A stretch of 64,000 nucleotides of DNA from Mycobacteroides salmoniphilum (GTDB lineage Bacteria > Actinomycetota > Actinomycetes > Mycobacteriales > Mycobacteriaceae): NCBI RefSeq assembly GCF_004924335.1, contig NZ_CP024633.1:682001-746000 (forward strand). Reading direction: 5' to 3'. Below are positions 8,137 through 16,442 of this stretch, one piece after another. Made by a program: the position numbers and the translations under genes. Below the pieces are notes generated by a model. The model saw nothing but the letters and a program-made list of their open reading frames with translations. It searched no databases and was not told the DNA's origin. How positions within the stretch are numbered: position 1 is the stretch's first letter; each line of letters begins with the position of its first letter.

Positions 8137-9123
8137 ATGATTAAGCATCTCACCCGCCGCGCGACGGTCGCCCTCGTTGTGGCAGCCGCGGCGATGTCAC
8201 CTGCCGCCTATCCGGCGGTGGCCGATACAGCGACGCCGCTCAACGGCCTGTTCGCGTTGGCGCCCGGAAGCTGCGCGGAGGGTCGCGCCACGGGCTCCTA
8301 TTTCCGCATGATCTTGCCCGCCGGTGACGCGTCCGGCCCGTACCTGGCCAACGGTGATTCGACGTGCTCGGACAACACGGTCACGCTGCTGGCGCCGGGT
8401 ACCGACGGTGGCCTGAAGTCGGGCGAGTATCAGCCGCAGCCCGGCAACGCATTCGACGGAAACGGAAATGCGGTGTCCGGCAGTATTACCCAGCCGGTCA
8501 AGTTCTACGGCGTGGGGTTTGCCACCGCGTCCAACCAGACCGACCCGCAGACCGGTCAGGGCACCGCCACGCCGCAGATCACGGTGAGTGGCAACAAGCT
8601 CGGCGGCGATCTCAGTGCCTTCGGCGTGACCTGGAACAACCAGGTGTTCAACCAGGGATCGCCGAAACCCGGTGGCGCATTTCCCGGTAAGACCACGCCG
8701 GTGACCGGCACCTACGACAGCAATACCGGAGCCTTCATCGTTGAGTGGACCAGCCAGATCGTGGGCGGTCCGTTCAACGACTTCACCGGGCTGTGGCACC
8801 TGGTCGGCAAGGTCGGGGGCGGCGCCGGTGGCGCAGCAGTGGCCGAACCGCCACCCCCTCCGCCGCCGGGTGCTCCACCCGCGGCGGATGCACCGCCCGC
8901 CGTGGCCGCGCCGGCGGCCCCCGGGCAGGTTGTTGTGCAAGCTGGTCAACAGCTCGCGGCACCGCCACCGCTGTCGGCCGGCCAACAGCTCATCGCGCTG
9001 CCCGTTGATGACAACCCGCGCACGATAACTCCGCCGTGGGTCATCGCACTGCTGGTGTTCGTGGCGATCGGTGGCGGAATCCTGTTTGTGGTGGGGGAGC
9101 GGATCTTTAGCCGTGGCCGCTGA
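8137..9123 (+). CDS. Secreted, C-terminally anchored envelope protein (unknown function)
   Basis: A 328-residue exported protein that I cannot name. A signal peptide at 1-29 (cleavage after AVA) is followed by a soluble domain of about 200 residues, a proline/alanine-rich stretch (about 230-260, including PPPPPPPGAPP), and a C-terminal membrane helix at about 302-320 ending in basic residues. The soluble domain is homologous to the lipoprotein two genes downstream. Shared blocks are LLAPGTDGGL, TQPVKF, TDPQT, a WNNQVFNQG-like block and IVGGPFNDFTG.WHL. It is the first gene of a four-gene overlapping operon and probably sits on the outer face of the membrane. About 240 bp of non-coding DNA separate it from the divergent lipoprotein gene. 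Confidence 0.8.
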   Translation: MIKHLTRRATVALVVAAAAMSPAAYPAVADTATPLNGLFALAPGSCAEGRATGSYFRMILPAGDASGPYLANGDSTCSDNTVTLLAPGTDGGLKSGEYQPQPGNAFDGNGNAVSGSITQPVKFYGVGFATASNQTDPQTGQGTATPQITVSGNKLGGDLSAFGVTWNNQVFNQGSPKPGGAFPGKTTPVTGTYDSNTGAFIVEWTSQIVGGPFNDFTGLWHLVGKVGGGAGGAAVAEPPPPPPPGAPPAADAPPAVAAPAAPGQVVVQAGQQLAAPPPLSAGQQLIALPVDDNPRTITPPWVIALLVFVAIGGGILFVVGERIFSRGR

Positions 9124-10138
9124 GCGGTTGGCTGAGACATCTCAGTCGGCCCTGCCTTCGTATGCCGATATCGTCGGCGAGGACGCCGTCGTCGCTGAGG
9201 CCGGACCGGCCCCCAGACCCCGCTGGCCGTTTGTCGCGCTCATCGTCCTTGGTGTGCTGCTGTTCGCGTTGCCGGTGGGCACCGGGATGTTCACACGTGC
9301 CGCGGGCGGCCAGCAGATGCTCACGGAGTTCCGTCCCTTTGTGTCGTCGGAGGTGCTCGCCAAGTTTCGCGGTTACCTCGACACCGTCGACGCCGCTCGT
9401 GCCGACGTGCAGGCGACGCGGTCGGTCGCGGGCGGGCGCTACGAGCGACTGGATGTCTTTGTCGCGCAGTATCCGTCGATTCGACAGGACATGAACGGTC
9501 TGCTTGATGCGGTCGATGGTCAGGTGAACAACTACGGGCAGTTACGTGCGGTGGGCCCGTTCGACGTATTGCCGTTTCTGCTGGCGGTGCCGGGGCTGGT
9601 TCTGCTCGGCGCGGGTGTGTGGGGCCTTCGGCGAACTCGTGACGGTGAAAAAGCCTTCGGGGCAAGGATTCTCGCGGTTCTCGCGGCCGCGGTGCTGATC
9701 GCTGTGCCATTCGCGGACGGACTCTTTTCGCGCGCCCCGGCGGGGGCCCAGCTCATTGACGCGTTCACTCCGATCATGACCCACGAGCGGGTGGCGGCGG
9801 TGCAGCGGCATTTTGTGGTGCTGGTCGCGGCGGAAGGAGAATTGGACACCCAATTCCTGGGCGATCTGCGGCAGCATGATCCGGCCCGCGCGGTTCCGGG
9901 TATCGACGCCTTCGTATCCCAATGGCAGCCCATGACAGCGGATTTCGCCTCACTGATCGGAGTGATGGCCGACAACGTGGACAACTTCGGCAGGGTGGTG
10001 GCGCTCGATCGGATCACCGCCCCGCTCGGATTCCGATCATTCGACTATTTCGGGTGGTTCTTCCTCGTGCCCGGTGTACTGGCGGCCGCTGCCGCTATTG
10101 ACGTGAAAGGAGCCGCACGGTGGCCCAGAAAACGATGA
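9113..10138 (+). CDS. Internally duplicated four-helix membrane protein (unknown function)
   Basis: A 341-residue protein made of two similar halves, each a membrane helix, an external helical segment of about 90 residues and a second membrane helix. Predicted helices are at 39-57, 151-172, 185-204 and 309-330. Matching pieces include LPVGTGMFTRAAGGQQMLTE versus VPFADGLFSRAPAGAQLIDA, and VNNYGQL versus VDNFGRV. Start taken as GTG 9113, overlapping the previous gene by 11 bp; an earlier start would lie deeper inside that gene. No known family was recognised. Its position between two paralogous secreted proteins suggests it is the membrane core of a complex they join. Confidence 0.78.
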   Translation: MAAERLAETSQSALPSYADIVGEDAVVAEAGPAPRPRWPFVALIVLGVLLFALPVGTGMFTRAAGGQQMLTEFRPFVSSEVLAKFRGYLDTVDAARADVQATRSVAGGRYERLDVFVAQYPSIRQDMNGLLDAVDGQVNNYGQLRAVGPFDVLPFLLAVPGLVLLGAGVWGLRRTRDGEKAFGARILAVLAAAVLIAVPFADGLFSRAPAGAQLIDAFTPIMTHERVAAVQRHFVVLVAAEGELDTQFLGDLRQHDPARAVPGIDAFVSQWQPMTADFASLIGVMADNVDNFGRVVALDRITAPLGFRSFDYFGWFFLVPGVLAAAAAIDVKGAARWPRKR

Positions 10139-10899
10139 TGCGCAGCACTCTCTGTGCGGCGCTGGCGGCAGCGGTGCTGGTGACGGCTCCGGCCTGTGGG
10201 TCGGAGAAGCCGGCCGAGTCCCCGCTCACCGGGCTGCTGGCCTTGCAGCCCGGCACGATCGACGGGAACAAGCTCAGCGGCACCTGGTTCAAGATGGTGC
10301 AACCGGGCGGCAACCCCCAAGAGGGTCCCTTCATGCCGAATGCCAATTCTCCTGTACCGCAGGGGGCCGCGACACTGCTCGCGCCGGGCACGGATGGCGG
10401 GCTGGTCCTGGGCGACTATCAGGGTGAGCCGAATCCGGCGTTCGACGAGGCCACCGGCTACTCCCTGGCCGCCCGGGTAACCCAGCCGACGAAGTTCTTC
10501 AACATCGAATTCGGCATCTCCACCAACAAGATCGACCCGCAGACACAACGCGAACTCTTGGCGCCCTCGGCCACGGTGTCGGGCGACAAGATCTCGGCTG
10601 ATGTGTCCGCGTGGGCCGCCTCGTGGAACCGCCAGGAGTTCAATCAGGGTGCGCCCAAGCCGAAACCCAAAGAGCAGGCGCAGATTCCGGGTGAGGCACG
10701 TGCCAAGCAGGTGTGGGAGTTCGTCGCGGGGCGCTGGGTCGGCCGCGATTCCGTGGACGGCGAAAGCCCCAAGGCCACCGGTACATACGACAAGGACACC
10801 AAGAAGTTCACGCTCGATTGGACCAGTCTCATCGTGGGTGGTCCGTTCAACAGCTTCACGGGAGTCTGGCACCTCGAAGGCGTGGTGAAAGACCGATGA
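10120..10899 (+). CDS. Secreted lipoprotein-like paralogue of the 8.1 kb protein
   Basis: A 259-residue exported protein with an N-terminal signal and a probable lipid-attachment Cys26 (VTAPAC, an atypical lipobox). The mature domain matches the protein at 8.1-9.1 kb over its length: TGLLALQPG, TLLAPGTDGGLVLG, TQPTKFF, KIDPQT, EFNQGAPKPK, TGTYDKDTKKFTLDWTS and IVGGPFNSFTG. It lacks that protein's proline tail and C-terminal helix. Start at GTG 10120 follows GAAAGGAG; ATG codons at 10135 and 10138 are alternatives. It overlaps both neighbours, so the four genes are translationally coupled. Function is unknown. Confidence 0.78.
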   Translation: MAQKTMMRSTLCAALAAAVLVTAPACGSEKPAESPLTGLLALQPGTIDGNKLSGTWFKMVQPGGNPQEGPFMPNANSPVPQGAATLLAPGTDGGLVLGDYQGEPNPAFDEATGYSLAARVTQPTKFFNIEFGISTNKIDPQTQRELLAPSATVSGDKISADVSAWAASWNRQEFNQGAPKPKPKEQAQIPGEARAKQVWEFVAGRWVGRDSVDGESPKATGTYDKDTKKFTLDWTSLIVGGPFNSFTGVWHLEGVVKDR

Positions 10900-11930
10900 G
10901 TCCGACCCCCGCAGAAGAGACGGCTCCGATCGCTTCCGTGCAGCGGCGGCCCACGAAGGAACGCGTATTCGGTATCGCGGTAAGGACATTCGCGGCCATT
11001 ACCGTGATCGGCAGCGTGGCCGCCATTACCCAGCTGTCGTACTCGCCTGCGCGCGCGCCCATCGTCGGGTATCAGATCGTGAACCGTGACGGATCGATTC
11101 CCGAAGGCGCCATCCCGATCCCGGTGCCGCCGCCGGGGCCGCAATTGATCGCGCCGCTACCGCGTCCCCAGGTGCCCTCGCATCCACCGGGTCGGGCCGC
11201 GGGACCATTTGGCGCACTGCCGTCGGTGACCGACCGTGGGCTTCCGATCTCCGTCGCCCAGCCTTGCCCCTTCGGCTGGCCGGCACCTGGCCCGGACGAG
11301 CAGGGTGGGTTGGCCTCGCTGATCGACGTGGCACCGGCGGCGGGCGTGTTCTCCTCGGAGGCGTTCGCCCCGGCGACGGCCTATGAACCGATCCTGAAGA
11401 TGATGGGACCGGTGCTGGCGCGCATCTCTCCGCTGCTCTCCCGGCATCCGTGGGCGATCGACCAGTTCGTCACCCGATTCCAGACCGTCATGGTGCGCGT
11501 CCTCGAAGCGATCCTGCCGTACTACGGCCCGTACCGGAACGACGTCCTCAAGGCCGAGGGTGACCTCGCAAAGGCGTTGACCCCCTTCCTGGAAAGCCTG
11601 TACAACACGCCGACGGCGCAATGCCTCGTCGCCTGGGAGGCGCAGCGCATCCGGGACGCGCGTGGGGGCCGACCACCGGCGTTACGGCTACACGATCTGG
11701 GCAAGGTGATCGACCTGTACCGCTCGACGCACTGGCGTGAGGGCGACGACGATCCGCCACCCGCTCCGCTGCCTGCCTACGAGTTCACGCCGCCGCCCGC
11801 GCCACCACCGGCGTCGGACGCTCCGGCGGCACCGAGCACGTCGCGACCGGTGATCCCCAACTTCCCGACCCCCACACCGGCCCCGGCGCCCGCGCAAACC
11901 TCGTCACCGGCCATCTCCTCGTCGCTCTAG
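10896..11930 (+). CDS. Single-pass membrane protein with proline-rich tail (unknown)
   Basis: A 344-residue protein that I do not recognise. One membrane helix near the N-terminus (about residues 26-46) is followed by a proline-rich linker (VPPPGPQLIAPLPRPQVP), a predicted globular helical part (about 120-270) and a C-terminal proline/alanine tail of about 60 residues. ATG 10896 overlaps the previous stop (ATGA). A longer frame upstream lies inside the lipoprotein gene. It closes the four-gene operon. The shared features (secretion, proline linkers, paralogy) point to a cell-envelope complex, but no enzymatic motif is visible. Confidence 0.75.
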   Translation: MSPTPAEETAPIASVQRRPTKERVFGIAVRTFAAITVIGSVAAITQLSYSPARAPIVGYQIVNRDGSIPEGAIPIPVPPPGPQLIAPLPRPQVPSHPPGRAAGPFGALPSVTDRGLPISVAQPCPFGWPAPGPDEQGGLASLIDVAPAAGVFSSEAFAPATAYEPILKMMGPVLARISPLLSRHPWAIDQFVTRFQTVMVRVLEAILPYYGPYRNDVLKAEGDLAKALTPFLESLYNTPTAQCLVAWEAQRIRDARGGRPPALRLHDLGKVIDLYRSTHWREGDDDPPPAPLPAYEFTPPPAPPPASDAPAAPSTSRPVIPNFPTPTPAPAPAQTSSPAISSSL

Positions 11931-11936
11931 CCACAC

Positions 11937-11954
11937 TTCCCAACCAACGGGTTG
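11937..11954. promoter_or_regulatory. Operator-like element shared with the fadA upstream region
   Basis: The 18-bp sequence TTCCCAACCAACGGGTTG lies 19 bp before the far start codon. It contains the inverted repeat CAACC-AACG-GGTTG. The identical 18 bp occur at 16442-16459 upstream of fadA. Exact recurrence of an 18-mer in front of two fatty-acid CoA genes makes a common regulator, most likely of the TetR type, the simplest explanation. Confidence 0.55.
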
Positions 11955-11973
11955 ACTGGTTAGGGTGACCCCC

Positions 11974-13065
11974 ATGGCTGACACTGGCGTCAAGACAGGC
12001 CCCCTTGCGGGCGTAAAGGTGATCGAGCTCGGTGGCATCGGCCCCGGGCCGCACGCGGCGATGATGTTGTCCGACTTGGGGGCAGACGTCATCCGGGTCC
12101 GTCGTCCGGGCGGGCTTGCGATCCCCGCTGAGGAGGCCGATCTCTTCCACCGCGGCAAGCGCCTGGTCAACCTGGACGTCAAGAAGGACCCCGAAGGGCT
12201 GCTCGCGCTCGTCGACAAGGCCGATGTCCTGCTGGACCCATTTCGGCCCGGTGTGTGCGAGCGCATCGGGATCGGCCCCGAGGAGTGCGCCACGCGCAAC
12301 CCGCGGCTGATTTTCGCCCGGATGACGGGCTGGGGCCAGCACGGCCCGATGGCCGACCGCGCGGGGCACGACATCAACTACCTGTCGCTGACCGGCGCCC
12401 TGGGCTCGATGGGCTACAAGGACCGGCCGCCGATGCCGCCGATGAACTTGGTCGCCGACTTCGGCGGTGGCTCAATGCTTTTGGTGCAGGGCATCCTGGC
12501 CGCACTGTACGAGCGTGAGAAGTCGGGCAAGGGGCAGGTCATCGATGGCGCGATGGTCGACGGCGTCAGCCAGCTGGCCCAGATGCAATGGACGATGTAC
12601 AACAACGGTCTGCTGTTCGATGAGCGTGAGTCTGGTCTGCTCGACGGTGGGGCGCCGTTCTACGGCACCTATGAGACCTCCGACGGTAAATACATGGCGG
12701 TGGGATCGATCGAGCCGCAGTTCTTCGCGATCCTGGTCCACGGCCTGGGACTGGATCCCGAGAGCGTTCCGTTCCAGCTCGACAAGGCGCGTTACCCCGA
12801 GATGCGCAAGATGTTCGACGACGCGTTCAAGACCAAGACCCGCGATGAGTGGACCGAGATCTTCATCGGCACCGATGCCTGTGTGTCACCGGTGCTCACC
12901 TGGGGCGAGGCCAAGCAGAATGGGCATCTGCGCGAGCGCGGCACCATCGTCGAGGTCAACGGAGTGACGCAGGCCGCGCCGGCCCCGCGCTTCTCGCGGA
13001 CGCCCAGTGGGCCCATCGAGGCGTCGCCGAAGGACACGACCGAGCTCTCCGATATCGGCTGGTGA
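11974..13065 (+). CDS. far: Alpha-methylacyl-CoA racemase / family III CoA-transferase (Far)
   Basis: A 363-residue family III CoA-transferase-fold protein. Catalytic residues known from mycobacterial MCR are conserved: His132 (GHDINYLSL), Asp162 (VADFGGGSM) and Glu247 (SIEPQFF). The N-terminal LAGVKVIELGGIGPGPHAAM is the CoA-fold start. It should epimerise 2-methylacyl-CoA thioesters so that branched fatty acids or sterol side chains can be oxidised. Position next to dapC and fadA-fadB matches M. tuberculosis Rv0855 (far). Start set at ATG 11974; an in-frame GTG at 11965 is also possible. The operator shared with fadAB lies just upstream. Confidence 0.9.
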   Translation: MADTGVKTGPLAGVKVIELGGIGPGPHAAMMLSDLGADVIRVRRPGGLAIPAEEADLFHRGKRLVNLDVKKDPEGLLALVDKADVLLDPFRPGVCERIGIGPEECATRNPRLIFARMTGWGQHGPMADRAGHDINYLSLTGALGSMGYKDRPPMPPMNLVADFGGGSMLLVQGILAALYEREKSGKGQVIDGAMVDGVSQLAQMQWTMYNNGLLFDERESGLLDGGAPFYGTYETSDGKYMAVGSIEPQFFAILVHGLGLDPESVPFQLDKARYPEMRKMFDDAFKTKTRDEWTEIFIGTDACVSPVLTWGEAKQNGHLRERGTIVEVNGVTQAAPAPRFSRTPSGPIEASPKDTTELSDIGW

Positions 13066-13079
13066 TTTAGCCGAGATTG

Positions 13080-13094
13080 CTAGTACTAGGTACT
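13080..13094. promoter_or_regulatory. Palindromic element before the esterase gene
   Basis: CTAGTACTAG at 13080-13089 is a perfect 10-bp palindrome. It overlaps a second inverted repeat, AGTAC-TAG-GTACT, at 13082-13094. A possible -10 box, TAGTCT, follows at 13097-13102. The position about 40-55 bp before the esterase start fits an operator over the promoter. No regulator is adjacent. Confidence 0.35.
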
Positions 13095-13135
13095 GGTAGT
13101 CTCGCTCCAAAGCAATGACGCTACGAGGAGGCTCG

Positions 13136-14206
13136 ATGACCAGCGCCCGACATGCCGCCGAATCCCGGCTGGCCGCCGTTACCTATGCGGGGCCGGAGTG
13201 GATGGGCAAGGCCAATTGGCATTCGGTGGCCGAGACGTACCTGTTCAAGGCGGTGGGCAAGCCGGGACTCTACGCGTTGACCCGGCTGATGCTGGCCGTC
13301 AACCGTCGGTTCCCTGATGCCCTGTTGAACCGGCGATACGACGGACTGGAACGTCTCATGGGCTGGGTGCCGGGCGTGTCCGGAACCCGCACCGAGCGTG
13401 TTCAGCTGCCGAATTGCGAAGCTGAATGGACGTGGAACGCCAAGAATGAGCCGGGGCCAGACGCCCCGGTGGTCATCTACTTCCATGGATCGGCGTTCAT
13501 CGCGTTGGGGATCAACAGCCATCGACCGTTGGTGAGCCATATCGCGCGTGACTCCGGTGCGCGGGCGCTGAGCGTGGGCTACCGGTTGTGCCCGCGCAAT
13601 CTGGTCGAAGATGCCGTCGCCGACGGCGTCGATGCGTACCGCTACGTGCTGAGTCAGGGCGTCGATCCGGACAACATCGTGCTCGCGGGTGATTCGGCCG
13701 GTGGATTCCTGGCGGCCATGATCGCTATCGCGGTGCGGGATCAGGGCCTGCGGCCGCCCGCGGGGTGTGTGCTGATCTCGGCGGCCACCAACAATGACAT
13801 GGAGCCGAAGTACGCAGCCGTCAAACGTGTTGGCGATGCCATGTTCCCCGTGAACTTCCTGAAGATGATCAACGATGTGTTCCTGCTGCGCAATGGCGCG
13901 CGCGAGCCGGGAGCGTGCCCGGCCGACGCCGACCTGGCCGGACTGGGCCCGTTCCTGCTGCAGGTGGGTTCGCAGGAGGCGCTGCGGCCCGACTCCGAAC
14001 TGTTCGCGGAACGTCTTGTCGCGGCAGGGGTTCCGGTGCGGTTGCAGATCTTTGACCGCGCGATTCACGTGTTTCAGGTGTTCGCGGCGACGAACCCAGA
14101 CGCCCGCCGCGCGGTGGGGGAGATTACCGAGTTCATCAAGATCCTGCCGGGGCTGGCCAAGGCGCGCCAGCGTCCGGACGCGGTCGCGGCGGGCCTAACC
14201 TCCTAG
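13136..14206 (+). CDS. Alpha/beta-hydrolase esterase/lipase (HSL-like)
   Basis: A 356-residue carboxylesterase of the hormone-sensitive-lipase group. The oxyanion-hole motif appears as YFHGSAF (about 115-121, a variant of HGGG). The nucleophile is Ser187 in GDSAGG. An Asp near DSELF and a His in AIHVFQVF complete a likely triad. It probably hydrolyses acyl esters of lipids; no signal peptide is visible, so it should be cytosolic or peripherally bound. Start at ATG 13136 has GAGGAG 5 nt upstream, much better than the ATG at 13115. It ends 12 bp inside the convergent dapC gene. Confidence 0.88.
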   Translation: MTSARHAAESRLAAVTYAGPEWMGKANWHSVAETYLFKAVGKPGLYALTRLMLAVNRRFPDALLNRRYDGLERLMGWVPGVSGTRTERVQLPNCEAEWTWNAKNEPGPDAPVVIYFHGSAFIALGINSHRPLVSHIARDSGARALSVGYRLCPRNLVEDAVADGVDAYRYVLSQGVDPDNIVLAGDSAGGFLAAMIAIAVRDQGLRPPAGCVLISAATNNDMEPKYAAVKRVGDAMFPVNFLKMINDVFLLRNGAREPGACPADADLAGLGPFLLQVGSQEALRPDSELFAERLVAAGVPVRLQIFDRAIHVFQVFAATNPDARRAVGEITEFIKILPGLAKARQRPDAVAAGLTS

Positions 14207-15373
14207 TCGCGCCAAGCGGGATATCGCCTCGTCGATCACCGCGTCGCGCTTGGCGAAGGTGAACCGCACCAGGTGATTCCATTGATCGGCTGTTCCGGTA
14301 TTGGGATCGCAGAAGGCGCTTACCGGAACCGCGGCCACGCCAACGGTTTCCGGTAGGCGCCGACAGAGCTCGGCGCTGTCGTTGAACCCCAGGGGCCGCG
14401 GATCCGCGCAGACGAAGTACCCGCCCTCGCTGCTGTGCACCTCGAATCCCAAGCCGGTCAGTGCCTCGGAGAGGCGATTGCGCCTGCGCTGCAATGACTC
14501 TCGCAGGTTCTTCACCCAGGTCTGTTCGGTATCCAGGGCCACTGCCACCGCGGGCTGAAAGGGTGCTCCGCCGACATAGGTAAGGAACTGCTTGGCGGCG
14601 CGCACGCCCGCGACCAATTCCGCTGAGCCACAAGCCCAGCCGATCTTCCAGCCGGTGCAGTTGAAGGTCTTGGCGGCGCTGGAGATCGTGACCGTGCGAT
14701 CGGCCATCCCGGGCAGGCTGGCCATCGGGGTCTGCGTGCGCCCATCGAAGAGCAGCCGCTCATACACCTCGTCGGAAATGACCAGCAGATCGTGCTCGAC
14801 CGCGAGCTCGGCAACCCGTGCCAGCTCGCCGTCGGTGAACACCTTGCCCGTCGGGTTATGCGGGGAATTGATGACCAGTGCCGCGGTCCGGGGGGTGATG
14901 GCGGCCGCGAGCGCGTGGGTATCCAGGGCGAAGCCCGCACCGTCGGGAACGAGCGGTACCGGGACACGAATGGCGCCTGCCATAGCCACCGCGGCCGCGT
15001 ACGAGTCGTAGTACGGCTCGATCAGAATGACCTCGGAGCCGGGCTCGACGAGGCCCAGGAGTGCACCCGCGATCGCCTCGGTGGCGCCGACGGTCACCAG
15101 AACCTGTGTGTCCGGATCGAGCTCCTCGCCGTAGCGGGCGAGCCGATCGGCGGCGATGGCCCGGCGCAGTTCGGGGGTGCCGAGCCCCGGTGGATATTGG
15201 TTGAGACCGGAACGGATGGCCTGCTGCGCCGCATCGAGCATGGACGCTGGGCCGTCTTCATCGGGGAATCCCTGGCCCAGATTGATCGCGTCGTGGCGGA
15301 CCGCGAGCGCCGACATTTCGGCGAAGATCGTTGCGCCGAAAGGGCGCAACCGGTTGACGGTCTTCGGGTTCAC
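14195..15373 (-). CDS. dapC: N-succinyldiaminopimelate aminotransferase (DapC)
   Basis: A 392-residue fold-type I PLP aminotransferase. Key segments are NLGQGFPDEDGP (31-42), NQYPPGLG, the NSPHNPTGK substrate/PLP region (169-177), DEVYERL (201-207) and the Schiff-base Lys235 in SSAAKTFNCTGWK. The C-terminal Arg in VRFTFAKRD binds the carboxylate. The overall sequence closely follows my recollection of M. tuberculosis Rv0858c, annotated DapC in lysine and peptidoglycan (meso-DAP) synthesis. Neighbours far on one side and fadA on the other reproduce the Rv0855-Rv0859 order. Some related enzymes are broad-range aminotransferases, so the substrate assignment is by orthology. Confidence 0.88.
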   Translation of the reverse strand: MNPKTVNRLRPFGATIFAEMSALAVRHDAINLGQGFPDEDGPASMLDAAQQAIRSGLNQYPPGLGTPELRRAIAADRLARYGEELDPDTQVLVTVGATEAIAGALLGLVEPGSEVILIEPYYDSYAAAVAMAGAIRVPVPLVPDGAGFALDTHALAAAITPRTAALVINSPHNPTGKVFTDGELARVAELAVEHDLLVISDEVYERLLFDGRTQTPMASLPGMADRTVTISSAAKTFNCTGWKIGWACGSAELVAGVRAAKQFLTYVGGAPFQPAVAVALDTEQTWVKNLRESLQRRRNRLSEALTGLGFEVHSSEGGYFVCADPRPLGFNDSAELCRRLPETVGVAAVPVSAFCDPNTGTADQWNHLVRFTFAKRDAVIDEAISRLARLGG

Positions 15374-15427
15374 GCTGGCCCGTCTTCGGTGTTACCCGGC
15401 TTCATGCCGGGCAGCCTACCGCCGGAT

Positions 15428-15835
15428 CTAGCAGCTGGGCGGTTCGAAGGACAGGTCGGTGCCCGGGATGGGGCAGAAGTAGTGACTGAGGCCCGGATTG
15501 CCTCGGTCATGGCTGTCCACGAAGACCTCCACGTCCCGGTCCGCGCTGTACACCCGGTAATACGTGGTGGTGTCCTCGAGAAAGAAGTTCGCGATCGTGG
15601 TCACCAGTTCGGCACCGGTGCCGGCGGCGCGGGCCTGGCGCATGCAGTCCAGATAGTCCGGTGGGATCTCGTGTGACGGCGGCAGCATGCGCAGCCTGCC
15701 GCAGTTGTGCAGCGCCGGCCGTTGTTCGAACGCGATGTCGGGGCTGAGCGGTTCTGGCTCGGCCTGCGCCAGCGGAGGACATCCTGCGGCGATGGCAGCC
15801 AGGATCACCGACGAGGTGCAGAGTCTTTTGAGCAT
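15428..15835 (-). CDS. Small secreted protein, paralogue of the adjacent anchored protein
   Basis: A 135-residue protein with an N-terminal signal peptide (MLKRLCTSSVILAAIAAGCP, cleaved near AQAEP) and four Cys residues in the mature part. Its body shares a clear pattern with the next - strand gene: a CMRQARAAGTGAEL block, TTYYRVYS, VEVFVDSHDRG and SHYFCPIPGTDLSF. Start at ATG 15835 is chosen for the signal peptide. No known domain was recognised. The two paralogues lie in the same place as Rv0856/Rv0857 in M. tuberculosis but do not look like the SRPBCC proteins there. Confidence 0.78.
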   Translation of the reverse strand: MLKRLCTSSVILAAIAAGCPPLAQAEPEPLSPDIAFEQRPALHNCGRLRMLPPSHEIPPDYLDCMRQARAAGTGAELVTTIANFFLEDTTTYYRVYSADRDVEVFVDSHDRGNPGLSHYFCPIPGTDLSFEPPSC

Positions 15836-15938
15836 CGCTCCAGACTTGCCGCCTTCGGGTCGACCGCGGAAGATTTCGGTGAAATCTCGTCGAAAAGCAC
15901 CGCAAAGCGCGCATTCGACTGGGGTCTGACCCCAGGGG

Positions 15939-16442
15939 TTACCGGTCGGGCTGCAGTTTGGGGTCGGGGCAGCTGGGGTCTGGCGAGTAGTCGATGGGTG
16001 TGGTCCAGCAGAAGAAATGACTCCAGCCGAAATTGCTGAACTGATCGCCGGAGTAGTCCACAAAGACCTCGGTCCTCTGCTGTGGGGAGAACACCCGGTA
16101 GTAGGTGGTGACGGGATCTCCCTCGGTCGTGGGCTGGACGATCTTCAGCTCGGCGCCGAGGCCCGAGGCCCTGCCGTTGTTCATGCAATCGCGCTGTGGA
16201 GCGGGCGCGGCACGATCGCGGAAGCCGAAGGTGTAAGACCCGCAGCTGGGTAGCGGGGTGCGATCGATGAACGCGGATGGTGGCGGCTGAGGATCGCGGT
16301 CCCATGGAACTCGACGACCATGGCCCCACTCCCACGCCGACCACACGGCGAATATTGAAAGAGCCGCGATAGCCCCGATGATCACGCGTCTTAGTGGTCG
16401 AGACCGGGTCCACAGCACACTGCCAGCGTACCGGCACCCCAT
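15939..16442 (-). CDS. Membrane-anchored paralogue of the small secreted protein
   Basis: A 167-residue protein with one N-terminal membrane helix (VIIGAIAALSIFAVWSAWEW) and an external domain homologous to the neighbour: CMNNGRASGLGAELKIVQP, TTYYRVFSPQQRTEVFVDYSG and SHFFCWTTPIDYSP. Conserved Cys positions suggest disulfides. ATG 16442 is used; GTG 16418 is an alternative. A short hairpin, CTGGGG-TCTGA-CCCCAG, lies at 15919-15935 just after the stop and may be a weak terminator. The ATG is the first base triplet of the operator-like repeat that faces fadA, so this gene and fadAB could share control. Function is unknown. Confidence 0.72.
   Translation of the reverse strand: MGCRYAGSVLWTRSRPLRRVIIGAIAALSIFAVWSAWEWGHGRRVPWDRDPQPPPSAFIDRTPLPSCGSYTFGFRDRAAPAPQRDCMNNGRASGLGAELKIVQPTTEGDPVTTYYRVFSPQQRTEVFVDYSGDQFSNFGWSHFFCWTTPIDYSPDPSCPDPKLQPDR

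Noticed and set aside
15919..15935. CTGGGG-TCTGA-CCCCAG as a firm terminator
   Set aside because: Stem only 6 bp and no T-run; mentioned only as a weak possibility with the adjacent gene.
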